A stretch of 64,000 nucleotides of DNA from CAZKZZ01 sp964557375 (GTDB taxonomy: Bacteria > Spirochaetota > Spirochaetia > SPDA01 > CAZJBZ01): contig CAZKZZ010000003.1 in NCBI GenBank assembly GCA_964557375.1, positions 7,917 through 71,916 of the forward strand. Reading direction: 5' to 3'. Within the stretch, counting starts at the first letter, position 1; each line of letters opens with the position of its first letter. Positions 44,283-53,039 of this stretch are shown here, one piece after another. The notes beneath the pieces are model-generated. The model searched no databases. It had not been told where the DNA came from and saw nothing but the letters and a program-made list of their open reading frames with translations. Position numbers and translations under genes: made by a program.

Positions 44283-46670
44283 CTATTTTTTCAAGCGGAC
44301 AACCGTTTTACCATGTCCGCCTTGGGATGGATGAGAGAAGTGATATTCATCGACGAGTCTACTCGAAGTGAGATAATCGTGAATTCCCTGCTGCAGGATA
44401 CCTTCTCCTTTACCGTGGATGATATGAAACTCATTCAGTCCGTGCAGGAGAGCTTTATCGATCTGATTTTCGACTGCATTCACGGCTTCCTCTAATCTCA
44501 AACCGCGTACATCCATTTCGTATGAAGGCTTGTCTTCCGATTCGGTGCCTGCTATCGGTACTTCGTACGATTTATCTCTCTTTTTTCTTTGAGGAATCGC
44601 CGTAAGATCTTTTTCCGGCATATTTATTCGCATAGACCCTGCCGCAACGATCCATTCTCCTTTTTTAGACCGTTTGACCAATGTCCCTTTTCGTTTTGAA
44701 GGCCCGATATACACGTCCATGCCCGGTTCGAGAGGAACTGCCGGCTGCCGGCTCTCTCGTTTCTTTTCGATTTTTTCCAGCTGCTTCTGTTCCTCTTCGC
44801 TCTTTTTCTCGATTTCTTCTATAAATCTCTTTGCCTTCTGTGTCGACTCTTTTGTTATTTCCCCTTCTCTCAGCTCGCGTATCAAATTTTCGAGGGTCCT
44901 GCGGCTTTCAGTGAGAAAAGTACGAAGTTCCCGCAGTTCCTCGTCTTTGAGACGGGCTTCCTGCTCATCAATGTTCCTTCGCTCCTCGTCGAGTGATTCA
45001 TGTTCTTTCTCGAGTGCTGCTTCTCTTTCACTGAGCAGCCGGTCCTTTTCGTTCAGCTGTTTCTGTTTCCTGCTTATCTCCCTAATGAGATGGGCCACAT
45101 CGGTTTCCGAACCTTTGAGGTAACTGCCTGCTTTTGCGAGGACCTGTTTCGGTATACCGTGAGAAGAGGCGATATCCAAAGCATGACTGTCCCCCGGTAT
45201 CCCTTGAATTATCGTATAGGTGGGCTGAAGTGTATCGTTATTGAAATCAACGGAAGCATTCTCGATCTTTTGTTTCGAAAACGCATAATGTTTGAGAATT
45301 CCTTGGTGGGTGGTAGCGATTACAATGCACTCTTTTTCGATAAAGTAATCGAGCAGGGCCATTGCAATAGAGGAGCCTTCATTGACGTCCGTACCTGAGC
45401 CTACCTCATCGAGGAGAATAAGAGAGGATGCCGTTGCCTCTTCAATAACCCGTGCAATCTGCTTCATATGGCCCGAAAATGTGGAAAGATGTTCGTCGAT
45501 AGACTGTTCATCTCCGATATCGGCAAAGATATCATCGAAGATCGGCAGAGAAGAGCCCTCCCCGGCAGGGATTTCCAAGCCGAACTGGTGCATGAGGGCA
45601 AGCAGCCCGGCAGTCTTGAGACTTACCGTTTTTCCGCCTGTATTCGGACCGCTTATAATCAACCCTTTGGTCCCTTTTTCGAGCTCAATTGTGATGGGAA
45701 CGGCGTCCCTGCCGAGAAGCGGATGTCTCGCTTTTATTAATCTGAACTCTTCAGAGGTAGTCTCGGGACGGGTACAGGAATGTGCTATACTGTAACGCGC
45801 CCTTCCAAGAATGGAATCGAGATGGGAGAGTACTGAGACGAGCTGTTTTATCTCATCCCGGTTCTCTCGAACAGATCCGGTCAAATCTTTTAGTATCTTG
45901 TGCACTTCCTGCCGAAAACGGTTTTCCTGCTCTAGGAGTGCATTGTTTTTTTCGACAATGTCGAGAGGTTCGATAAAAAGTGTGGCTCCGCTCGAAGAAA
46001 CCTCATGAACGATACCTGAGATTTTCCCTTTGAAGTTCGCCTTCAGCGGCAGGACGATACGTCCGGAACGCTCTACCGGTACCGTATCCTGCCAATACCG
46101 GCTTTTTGAGGGATCTTGTAGATACTTGTTGGAGAGTTGGGAAATCGTACGGCTTAACTGCTTCATTTTTTCCCGTATGGACTTTAACTGAGGTAATGTT
46201 TCACGGATTTTTCCCTGATCATCAATGACTTTTCGGACTGCTGACACAATATCAGTCACGTCGGGAACGTTCGTACATTCGTTTATGAGCAGAAGTGCCG
46301 ATTCCTTCTCGCGCTCTCCTTTGATTTCCATCTGCTTCAAATTTTTTGTGATAAAACTGGTGAGCGTACGTGATGCATCAATATACTGCGCTATCGAGAA
46401 AAGCTGTTCTTCAGTTAGTACTGTTCCTTCCGTATCGAGCAGATGTAAAAAAAATGAGATTTCCGGGAAAGGAGGGAACGGGAAATCGAGTCCGCCGGTC
46501 AGTAACAGTTTAAATGACCACCCTATATCGAAAAAATGATCGAGCTGAGGTTTCTTCGTAGCCGGTTCTTGGCTTAAAACCAGCTTTCTCCCTTCTTCAG
46601 AGAGACAGTACGAGGCCACCGATTCCCGTACGCGGTGAAATTCAAGCAGGTTCGAGGTGTGTTTATCCAT
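44283..46670 (-). CDS. mutS2: MutS2 family ATPase/endonuclease
   Basis: The protein has a MutS-like core (Walker A SGPNTGGKTVSLKT, Walker B LILLDEVGSGTD) and a long coiled coil (about 505-620). It ends in a Smr nuclease domain with MDVRGLRLEEA and HIIHGKGEGIL. MutS2 lacks the mismatch-binding domain of MutS; it acts in recombination suppression or ribosome collision rescue. I use the ATG at 46670 (MDKHTSNLLEF), 4 bases after the rsgA stop, giving 795 residues. The ORF extends 14 codons further into rsgA. Confidence 0.94.
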   Translation of the reverse strand: MDKHTSNLLEFHRVRESVASYCLSEEGRKLVLSQEPATKKPQLDHFFDIGWSFKLLLTGGLDFPFPPFPEISFFLHLLDTEGTVLTEEQLFSIAQYIDASRTLTSFITKNLKQMEIKGEREKESALLLINECTNVPDVTDIVSAVRKVIDDQGKIRETLPQLKSIREKMKQLSRTISQLSNKYLQDPSKSRYWQDTVPVERSGRIVLPLKANFKGKISGIVHEVSSSGATLFIEPLDIVEKNNALLEQENRFRQEVHKILKDLTGSVRENRDEIKQLVSVLSHLDSILGRARYSIAHSCTRPETTSEEFRLIKARHPLLGRDAVPITIELEKGTKGLIISGPNTGGKTVSLKTAGLLALMHQFGLEIPAGEGSSLPIFDDIFADIGDEQSIDEHLSTFSGHMKQIARVIEEATASSLILLDEVGSGTDVNEGSSIAMALLDYFIEKECIVIATTHQGILKHYAFSKQKIENASVDFNNDTLQPTYTIIQGIPGDSHALDIASSHGIPKQVLAKAGSYLKGSETDVAHLIREISRKQKQLNEKDRLLSEREAALEKEHESLDEERRNIDEQEARLKDEELRELRTFLTESRRTLENLIRELREGEITKESTQKAKRFIEEIEKKSEEEQKQLEKIEKKRESRQPAVPLEPGMDVYIGPSKRKGTLVKRSKKGEWIVAAGSMRINMPEKDLTAIPQRKKRDKSYEVPIAGTESEDKPSYEMDVRGLRLEEAVNAVENQIDKALLHGLNEFHIIHGKGEGILQQGIHDYLTSSRLVDEYHFSHPSQGGHGKTVVRLKK

Positions 46671-46674
46671 GCTG

Positions 46675-47598
46675 CTATCCGTATGCCAGTTTCGTTTTTT
46701 CTTTGAGATCATGATATATGGTAATATAGCTTCTGTATCGATCTTGATGAATCGAGCCGTTTTCTACCGCCTCGATAACGGAGCATCCCGGTTCGTGTGT
46801 ATGGCTGCACGGTTGAAACTCACATGTGTCGGCAACATTATGAAAATCGGGAAAGTAGTACTGCAGATCTTCCGGATCAATGCCTGCCACCTCGATTTCT
46901 CTTATACCGGGTGTGTCGATGAGAGCGGTGTCTTCCTCTGCAAGGAGCAGTTCCGCGTATACGGTGGTGTGAGTTCCTCTGTTATATTTTAATGAAATGG
47001 AGCCCGTTTTCAAATTTATGTGAGGGTAGATGGCATTGATGAGGCTGGACTTGCCCACACCCGATTGGCCGATAAGGACCGAAGTTTTATTCATTAAGTG
47101 TTCTTTTACCGGTGCAAGCTGTTTTTTCTTCAAGGCGGAGCAGGTAAGCACTGCATATCCTAATTTTTTATAAGCTGTAAGCCTCTCTTGTGTGCTCCTG
47201 TCGATATGCTGGTCCATTTTGTTGAGGATAACCGTAAACGGGATGTGTTCCATTTCTGCAATTACAGAAACTCTATCGATAAAGCGGGGTCTAAACGGCG
47301 GACTTTGGGGAGATGCAATACAGACAATACTGTCGATATTTGCCGCTACGGTTTGGGTCGTTTTCTTTTTTTTATTCCAACGGGAAAAGCTGTTTTTTCT
47401 CTCGAATCTATCGATGATAAGCCCTTCTCTGCCGGTATGTGTATCCGGTTCGAACGCTACATAATCGCCGGGTGCTAAAGGGTTATACTCTTTTTTAGTG
47501 CTGCCGAGTATTTTCCCTTTAATCCTGCATCGATACGTTTTACCGGCCGAGTAGACTGCATAGATATTGTTTATTCCGTACTGAATTAATCCTTTCAC
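46675..47598 (-). CDS. rsgA: ribosome small-subunit maturation GTPase RsgA
   Basis: The GTPase has an OB-fold N-terminal domain, then a circularly permuted G domain: LNKMDQ (G4) precedes the P-loop GQSGVGKSSL and DTPG (G3). A C-terminal zinc domain has Cys and His in CEFQPCSHTHEPGC. It checks 30S assembly. I use the GTG at 47598, which follows the murI stop with GGGGA about 9 bases upstream and gives 307 residues. An in-frame ATG at 47631 lies inside murI. Confidence 0.93.
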   Translation of the reverse strand: MKGLIQYGINNIYAVYSAGKTYRCRIKGKILGSTKKEYNPLAPGDYVAFEPDTHTGREGLIIDRFERKNSFSRWNKKKKTTQTVAANIDSIVCIASPQSPPFRPRFIDRVSVIAEMEHIPFTVILNKMDQHIDRSTQERLTAYKKLGYAVLTCSALKKKQLAPVKEHLMNKTSVLIGQSGVGKSSLINAIYPHINLKTGSISLKYNRGTHTTVYAELLLAEEDTALIDTPGIREIEVAGIDPEDLQYYFPDFHNVADTCEFQPCSHTHEPGCSVIEAVENGSIHQDRYRSYITIYHDLKEKTKLAYG

Positions 47599-47614
47599 AA
47601 TTGATAGTCCCCGG

Positions 47615-48403
47615 TCACAGCACCCCGGCATATGAAAGGCTAAACTTTTCTGCTACCATTTTATATTTTTCCTGTACATCCGGTCCGGTACTGTAGAGCA
47701 GGTCCCCTGCTCTATTCTTCCCGAACATTTTTCTTTCCTCGAGAATAGAGACGACTCTCTTACTTACTCCGTCTCTCGAATCAATAACGGTAATCTCCGG
47801 ACCGAGAAGCTCGCGGAAATACGGTTCGAGAAACGTGAAGTGAGTGCACCCGAGAACCAATGTATCTATGCCGCCGTGATCAAACATTTTAACGGCATCT
47901 GCTACCTGTTTTCTGATTTCTTCCTCATCGGCGGTAAGAAATCGGTTTTCTACAAAATCGACGAGGCTGCTTCCGTGATTTCTCGTAACAATACAGTCAG
48001 ATGCAAAATCTTGTATAAGGGCAGCGGTATAATCGTCTTCAACGGTCCGGCTCGTTGCAAGGACCCCGATCTTTCTCCGTTTTGACCGTTCGGCAGCCGG
48101 TTTTACTGCAGGAACAACCCCTACGAAGGGCACAGTAAAATGTTCTCTTAGGTTTGCGAGGGCAACAACGGAAGCGGTGTTGCAGGCAATAACGATAACT
48201 TTTGGATTTTCCGCGGCTATCAGTTTTTTAACGGTAGCACGTACCGTCCGCCGGATTTCATCATGTGTCTTGTTTCCATAGGGGAAATGGGCATTATCGG
48301 CTACATACACCATTTGCTCATGAGGGAGCAGTTTCTTTGTACTGTATAAATAGTGGAGACCACCTATTCCGGAATCAATAAATCCAACTGGTCTGTTATC
48401 CAT
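47615..48403 (-). CDS. murI: glutamate racemase
   Basis: The enzyme makes D-glutamate for peptidoglycan. Catalytic cysteines lie in ACNTAS and GCTHF, and the N-terminal FIDSGIGGL is typical. Start is the ATG at 48403, with a GTG directly before it (48406) also possible. It overlaps the zinc-ribbon gene by about 8-11 bases. The length of 262 residues is normal. Confidence 0.95.
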   Translation of the reverse strand: MDNRPVGFIDSGIGGLHYLYSTKKLLPHEQMVYVADNAHFPYGNKTHDEIRRTVRATVKKLIAAENPKVIVIACNTASVVALANLREHFTVPFVGVVPAVKPAAERSKRRKIGVLATSRTVEDDYTAALIQDFASDCIVTRNHGSSLVDFVENRFLTADEEEIRKQVADAVKMFDHGGIDTLVLGCTHFTFLEPYFRELLGPEITVIDSRDGVSKRVVSILEERKMFGKNRAGDLLYSTGPDVQEKYKMVAEKFSLSYAGVL

Positions 48404-48674
48404 CACCGAATAAGCTGTCGAACTGTGAACGCGCTTTTTTTATTTTCTCTTCTTGACGGCCCGGTCCGCTCCTCTCGACATAGGTAAAATAACCGCAAAA
48501 ATTGGCCCGCTCTTTATCCCGAACCGGTTCAGGAATCGTTTCCCTGCATTCCCAGTGTGCGTTTGGATCGTAAAACTTACAGTTTAAGCATATTTTTAGA
48601 TCACGGCCGCAATCCGGACAGGTAGAGCTTCTGAAAATCTCTGTCTCGATCGTTTTGCCACAGAAATAACACAT
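48396..48674 (-). CDS. small zinc-ribbon protein
   Basis: The 92-residue protein has four Cys in two CxxC-type pairs near the N-terminus (Cys2-Cys5 and Cys19-Cys22), another CxxC pair (Cys29-Cys32), and Cys43 and Cys60. Two zinc sites are therefore likely. The centre reads KFYDPNAHWECRETIPEPVRDKERANF. The C-terminal helix is polar. Function is unknown; the neighbourhood with murI and rsgA is cell-wall and ribosome related. It is divergently oriented from the pentapeptide gene. Confidence 0.75.
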   Translation of the reverse strand: MCYFCGKTIETEIFRSSTCPDCGRDLKICLNCKFYDPNAHWECRETIPEPVRDKERANFCGYFTYVERSGPGRQEEKIKKARSQFDSLFGDG

Positions 48675-48763
48675 ACCGTTATACTACACATTTCGAAGCA
48701 GAGAGTGAATACCTTGCCGACTATTCACTTGTGCAATATGTCGGTTTTTACTACTCTATCCGT

Positions 48764-49351
48764 ATGTTCGATGCTGAGCGGTGTCCGGTAGAAGGCTGTC
48801 CCAATTTCGTCTTGACATTCGGAAAAACATGTTTTGAACACGAGAGTGATCAAAAAAAGATACACGGGAAAATTGTGCACTATCTCACAGAGAATAATAC
48901 GATAAAAGATGTCAATTTCTCCCACATGCCGTTTTCCGGTCTCGATTTATCAGGAAAAGCCTTCATCAGGTGCCGGTTTGCGGGAAGCAGCTTCGAGAGG
49001 TGTGATTTTTCCCATGCGGTCTTTCATCTGTCATACTTCGATTTCGCGCAATTCAACCATTGTAAGTTCATCAAACTGAACGCACAGGCATCGGTCTTTG
49101 CGGGGTCTGTGATTGATAATACCGATTTCGGCGAATCCGATATTCTGCATTCCAATTTCAACGGAATTCGGTGTTCGAACAGTTCATTCAACGATTCGGA
49201 TTTATATTTTTCCCATTTTATAAGTGCTTTTATCGAAAAAACAACATTTATAGACTGTAATCTAAAAAAAGTACAGCTTATTCACACGGTCATGAAAAAC
49301 GTCAGTTTTAAATATTCTAACTATGAAGATGCGGATTTTCGCGAGGAATAA
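48764..49351 (+). CDS. pentapeptide-repeat protein with N-terminal Cys cluster
   Basis: The 195-residue protein begins near Met12 of the longer frame (a GTG at 48731 is also possible; no good ribosome binding site marks either). The N-terminus has CPVEGC followed by TCFEH, a possible metal site. From about residue 50 it is built from pentapeptide-type repeats (FSGLDLSGKAFIRCRF, FERCDFSHAVF, DNTDFGESDILHSNF), which form a right-handed quadrilateral beta-helix. Such proteins can mimic DNA or bind partners; the function here is unknown. The MBL-fold gene follows 21 bases downstream. Confidence 0.78.
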   Translation: MFDAERCPVEGCPNFVLTFGKTCFEHESDQKKIHGKIVHYLTENNTIKDVNFSHMPFSGLDLSGKAFIRCRFAGSSFERCDFSHAVFHLSYFDFAQFNHCKFIKLNAQASVFAGSVIDNTDFGESDILHSNFNGIRCSNSSFNDSDLYFSHFISAFIEKTTFIDCNLKKVQLIHTVMKNVSFKYSNYEDADFREE

Positions 49352-49372
49352 TAGGGTGAGAGGGAAAGGGCT

Positions 49373-49972
49373 TTGAACGTATTTTTTCACTTTGCTGTTA
49401 CAGGTTTTTCAAACACGTATTTAGTTGGGCCTCATGGAGGCGGTAAAGCGCTTCTTATCGATCCCGGCATTATGGATATTACACTATTGAACCTCATTGA
49501 AAACAACAACTACTACGTCGATACCATATTAGTGACAAATGCTCACGAAGCGCACATTTTCGGCATTAAAACCTTGAGAAAAATATATAATGCGCAGATT
49601 TACTGCGGTGTAGAAAAACTCTACGACTTCGGCTGTGTGCTTATCAAAGACGGGCAGTCCATTGATTTTCATGACAAAAAAATAAAGACATATCAAGTAA
49701 TGGGACATACGAGAGAGAGTATGGTGTTTCGTATTGATAATATGCTTTTTACCGGTGATGCGCTCGGTGCCGGCAAGGTGGGGGACAGCCCCAATCCATA
49801 CGCGAGACGGGTGTTGATTAAAATGATTGACGATAAAATACTGCCGCTCGAGGAAGATCTCTATATTTTCCCGGGCCACGGACCGCCGACGACATTGAAA
49901 TTGGAAAAATTATACAACCCTATTATCTCCGAACTCATTGCATCTCAGAGAGATTCCGAATCATCTTCTTAA
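49373..49972 (+). CDS. metallo-beta-lactamase-fold hydrolase with altered metal site
   Basis: The 199-residue protein starts at a TTG after AGAGGGAAAGGG. It has the glyoxalase II-like order: LLIDPG, a T-x-x-H-x-x-H loop (TNAHEAHIFG), GHTRES (His112), FTGDAL (Asp129) and FPGHGPPT (His169). In the first motif, Asn56 replaces the first His and Ala60 replaces the Asp of the canonical HxHxDH, so the second metal site is probably lost. Catalysis with one metal or a binding role is possible. Its end overlaps the convergent rluD-type gene by 38 bases. Confidence 0.85.
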   Translation: MNVFFHFAVTGFSNTYLVGPHGGGKALLIDPGIMDITLLNLIENNNYYVDTILVTNAHEAHIFGIKTLRKIYNAQIYCGVEKLYDFGCVLIKDGQSIDFHDKKIKTYQVMGHTRESMVFRIDNMLFTGDALGAGKVGDSPNPYARRVLIKMIDDKILPLEEDLYIFPGHGPPTTLKLEKLYNPIISELIASQRDSESSS

Positions 49973-50855
49973 ACCGTTCGGGGAGCGGGGCCCGAAACGT
50001 TTTTTTTACGTTTGTGCCGGGCATCCGGATGGTCAGCTTATACGCGTGCAGTAGAAGCGTTTCTTCCGGAAAAACCGAATCCTTTCGAGCGTAGATAGGA
50101 TCACCTAAAATAGGGGTGCCTCTATGCAGCATATGTACCCGCAACTGATGTGTTCTGCCCGTTTTCGGGACAAGTTTTATGAACGAGTAGGAATCAAATC
50201 TTTTCAATACTCTGTAGCTCGTCACCGCTCGCTTGCCTTCAGATTCCGACGTGCTGAACCGCTTTCGATGGATTTTGTCCCGTACGATTAATGTCTTGAT
50301 CGTATCTTCGAGAGGAAAGAGATTCCCTTTGACTATGGCGAGATATACTTTTTCAATTGTCCTCTTTCTGAATTGAAGAGAGACATGTTCGAGCGCCTGT
50401 TGGTTTTTTGCGATGAGTACCACCCCCGAAGTATCTTTATCGAGACGATGGACGATACCCGGACGGACGCACTGGTCCGGAAATGACCTGGAAAGCGTAA
50501 GACAGTAGTGCATAATTCCCTGGATCAATGTCCCATGGTAGTTGCCCTGTGCGGGGTGGACGACAACTCCCTGCTCTTTATTGACCACGATCAGAGAATC
50601 ATCCTCATACAGAATATCGAGGGGAATCTGCTCAGGTTCTATGACCTGCGGCGGTTGCTCTGAGAGGAGCACTTCTACTCTGTCTCCGGATTTCACCTGT
50701 TTGGAGAGTTTTACAGGTTCTTCGTTGAGCAGAACAGACTCTACATGCTGCTTCAGCTGGCTTCGGGTTAGTATCCGGATGACATCGGATAGATATTTAT
50801 CGATTCTCACCGATTCCCCTTCGGGAAGATCTACCGTATACACTTCTTTTTTCAT
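49935..50855 (-). CDS. RluD-family pseudouridine synthase
   Basis: The 306-residue enzyme has an N-terminal S4 RNA-binding domain (about 16-75; RIDKYLSDVIRILTRSQL) and a catalytic domain with the aspartate motif HRLDKDTSGVVL, plus GRTHQLRVH near the C-terminus. It modifies uridines in rRNA or tRNA; RluD, RluC and RluA cannot be separated with confidence. It starts 14 bases after a small membrane-protein gene and converges on the MBL-fold gene. Confidence 0.92.
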   Translation of the reverse strand: MKKEVYTVDLPEGESVRIDKYLSDVIRILTRSQLKQHVESVLLNEEPVKLSKQVKSGDRVEVLLSEQPPQVIEPEQIPLDILYEDDSLIVVNKEQGVVVHPAQGNYHGTLIQGIMHYCLTLSRSFPDQCVRPGIVHRLDKDTSGVVLIAKNQQALEHVSLQFRKRTIEKVYLAIVKGNLFPLEDTIKTLIVRDKIHRKRFSTSESEGKRAVTSYRVLKRFDSYSFIKLVPKTGRTHQLRVHMLHRGTPILGDPIYARKDSVFPEETLLLHAYKLTIRMPGTNVKKTFRAPLPERFKKMIRNLSEMQ

Positions 50856-50869
50856 GAATCAGTATGCAC

Positions 50870-51322
50870 CTACTGTTTTTCCCGGTTTTTCTCAGAAGCC
50901 TTTTGGATCTGTCCAATAATGAAATCGAGAAGAGTGACGAACGCTGAAGCGACGATGGTCGAAATAAGTACTCCGGTTTGCTCTTCATCGGTGAGAGGGG
51001 CCGGAGTCTGGTTACCGAAAAGCGGGGGAGCATAGGATGCATCAAAGCCGCTCGTACCGTACCGGACCAAGTCGACCGCAATCCGGGAAAAGAGGAATGT
51101 GAGCGGAATCGATCCGAAAAGAATTGTTTCAGCCCTCCGCAGTTCATGCATCCACGGCTCAAACTCTTCGTCTCGATACGGTTCAGGGGTGTAGGAATCA
51201 TCGGTGCCGGAACTCTGCGCCCCATCTTGGTTCTGCTGCTGGTCTTGAGCAAGCAGTGTAGTGCCTACAAGAGATATCATTACGCAAAATATGAAAACTC
51301 TATACGCGAAGCTTCGAATCAC
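50870..51322 (-). CDS. exported or membrane protein of unknown function
   Basis: The 150-residue protein begins at a GTG whose GTGA overlaps the yggS stop. A signal peptide (FIFCVMISLVGTTLLAQ) is followed by a Gln/Asp/Ser-rich linker, a hydrophobic stretch (RAETILFGSIPLTFLFSRIAV) and a C-terminal amphipathic helix with VLISTIVASAFVTLLDFIIG. It looks like a small membrane-associated protein with one or two hydrophobic helices. No family is recognised. Confidence 0.7.
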   Translation of the reverse strand: MIRSFAYRVFIFCVMISLVGTTLLAQDQQQNQDGAQSSGTDDSYTPEPYRDEEFEPWMHELRRAETILFGSIPLTFLFSRIAVDLVRYGTSGFDASYAPPLFGNQTPAPLTDEEQTGVLISTIVASAFVTLLDFIIGQIQKASEKNREKQ

Positions 51323-52017
51323 TGATAGTTCCTTGCCCCGAAAATAAGAGAGCCTATCCGCACCAGCGTAGAACCTTCTTCGATAGCGATACCGTAATCG
51401 GATGACATTCCCATTGAAAGCGTATCTATCGGCAATTGCGAATAATTGTTTTTCAGTTTTTCGAACAGCGAGCGGAGCTGACTGAAGGAGCCGCGGATAG
51501 CATCAGTATTATTTGTAAAAGGAGCAATTGTCATAAGACCTCTGACACTAAGATGGGGCAGTGCTTCACAAATACTGTCCAGAGTGCTCCACATTTGTTC
51601 TTCGCCTAGAAACCCTTCTTTACTCTCCTCGCCTGACGTGTTTACCTCGAGGAGAATATTCATCTGCTTATCCTGTTTCGCGCATTCTTTCTCTATGGCT
51701 TTGGCCGTTGAGAGTTTATCCACTGAGTCGATCCAGGTTACCGTTTCTACCGCCTGCCGGGCTTTGTTCCTCTGGAGATGGCCGATAAGATGCAGCTCTA
51801 TGTCTTCCGGTAGCCCTTCGTATTTTTCCTTAGCTTCGAGCACTCTGTTTTCTCCGAACAGTTTTAATCCTGCTTCGTAGGCGGAGGCAACATCTTCCCG
51901 CGGCTTTGTCTTTGTTACAGCCATAAGGCGTACATCGTCCGGGTTTCTTCCGCTCTTCTCTGCTGCTTCTTTTATTTTCTTGTAGATTAAGGAGATGTTA
52001 TTTTCGATACTGCTCAT
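51319..52017 (-). CDS. yggS: PLP homeostasis protein (YggS/PROSC family)
   Basis: This TIM-barrel protein binds pyridoxal phosphate; Lys36 in MAVTKTK is the PLP lysine, at the same position as in E. coli YggS. Other signatures are FGENRVLEAKEKYE, HLIGHLQRNKA and ILLEVNTSGEESKEG. I start at the ATG at 52017 (232 residues); the ORF extends 48 codons upstream through promoter sequence with no homology. No Shine-Dalgarno sequence is seen. It is divergent from pdxS. Confidence 0.94.
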   Translation of the reverse strand: MSSIENNISLIYKKIKEAAEKSGRNPDDVRLMAVTKTKPREDVASAYEAGLKLFGENRVLEAKEKYEGLPEDIELHLIGHLQRNKARQAVETVTWIDSVDKLSTAKAIEKECAKQDKQMNILLEVNTSGEESKEGFLGEEQMWSTLDSICEALPHLSVRGLMTIAPFTNNTDAIRGSFSQLRSLFEKLKNNYSQLPIDTLSMGMSSDYGIAIEEGSTLVRIGSLIFGARNYQ

Positions 52018-52024
52018 AGGGTGT

Positions 52025-52053
52025 ATTATATCATCCCGTGAATATTTTGAACA
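52025..52053 (-). promoter_or_regulatory. promoter of yggS, possibly giving a leaderless mRNA
   Basis: On the minus strand a perfect TATAAT (52025-52030) is 17 bases from a weak TGTTCA (52048-52053). Only 7 bases separate the -10 box from the ATG at 52017, so transcription would begin at or next to the start codon. Confidence 0.5.
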
Positions 52054-52065
52054 TAATAGAACTGG

Positions 52066-52094
52066 TTGACTTTTCCATTTTTCTGACTTACATT
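52066..52094 (+). promoter_or_regulatory. sigma70-type promoter of pdxST
   Basis: TTGACT (52066-52071) and TACATT (52089-52094) are 17 bases apart, about 30 bases before the pdxS ATG. It diverges from the yggS promoter within one short region. Confidence 0.5.
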
Positions 52095-52124
52095 CTAGAA
52101 AATATATACAGGTAGGTGAATAAT

Positions 52125-53027
52125 ATGAACAGTAGTTGGTCAGAACGACAAAAGTCGACATGGCGGGAGAAAGTCGGACTGGCTGAAATGCTAAAAGGCG
52201 GAGTAATCATGGATGTGGTTACTGCCGATCATGCGAAGATTGCTGAGGATGCAGGTGCCGCTGCGGTTATGGCATTAGAGCGTGTACCGGCTGATATCCG
52301 TGCCCAGGGCGGTGTTGCCCGCATGTCTGATCCGCAGCTGATTACCGATATCCAGCAAACCGTCTCGATTCCGGTCATGGCAAAATGCAGAATCGGTCAT
52401 TTTGTCGAAGCACAGATCTTAGAGGCGATGGATGTGGATTTTGTCGACGAAAGTGAAGTATTAACGCCGGCTGATGATCGGTTTCATGTCAATAAACATC
52501 TGTTTAAAGTACCGTTTGTCTGCGGATGCAGGGATTTAGGTGAAGCTCTGCGGAGAATCGATGAAGGTGCCGCCATGATTCGCACCAAAGGCGAAGCAGG
52601 CACCGGCGACATTATCGAAGCTGTACGCCACATACGTACCGTCATGGATTCTATGAAACGGCTTACGGTACTTCCCAAAGAAGAACTCATGACCGAAGCA
52701 AAAAACCTCGGTGCTCCCTACGATCTCGTCGTAGAAATTGCGGAGACGGGAAAACTTCCGGTACCGAACTTTTCCGCGGGCGGTGTAGCGACTCCGGCAG
52801 ACGCGGCATTGATGATCCAGCTCGGCGCGGAAGCTGTATTCGTCGGCTCCGGGATTTTCAAATCGAGTAATCCGAAAAAACGGGCGAAAGCGATTGTAGA
52901 AGCGGTCACCTATTATGATGACCCCAAAAAACTGCTCGAAATATCGCGCAACCTCGGAGAGCCGATGTCCGGCATGAACAGCGCCCACATAGAAGAGAAA
53001 GAGCTGCTCGCAACGAGAGGTTGGTAA
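52125..53027 (+). CDS. pdxS: pyridoxal 5'-phosphate synthase subunit PdxS
   Basis: The 300-residue (beta/alpha)8 enzyme makes PLP from ribose 5-phosphate, glyceraldehyde 3-phosphate and ammonia. Asp30 (GGVIMDVV), Lys87 (MAKCRIGHF) and Lys155 (RTKGEAGTGD) match the catalytic Asp and the two imine-forming lysines. I use the ATG at 52125, which has AGGTAGG 8 bases upstream; an in-frame GTG at 52116 lies within that binding site. The glutaminase pdxT follows by 12 bases. Confidence 0.97.
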   Translation: MNSSWSERQKSTWREKVGLAEMLKGGVIMDVVTADHAKIAEDAGAAAVMALERVPADIRAQGGVARMSDPQLITDIQQTVSIPVMAKCRIGHFVEAQILEAMDVDFVDESEVLTPADDRFHVNKHLFKVPFVCGCRDLGEALRRIDEGAAMIRTKGEAGTGDIIEAVRHIRTVMDSMKRLTVLPKEELMTEAKNLGAPYDLVVEIAETGKLPVPNFSAGGVATPADAALMIQLGAEAVFVGSGIFKSSNPKKRAKAIVEAVTYYDDPKKLLEISRNLGEPMSGMNSAHIEEKELLATRGW

Positions 53028-53039
53028 AAACAGTTCCTC

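Noticed and set aside
48731..48764. Alternative GTG start of the pentapeptide gene
   Set aside because: Adds 11 residues without homology or a ribosome binding site; kept as an alternative only.
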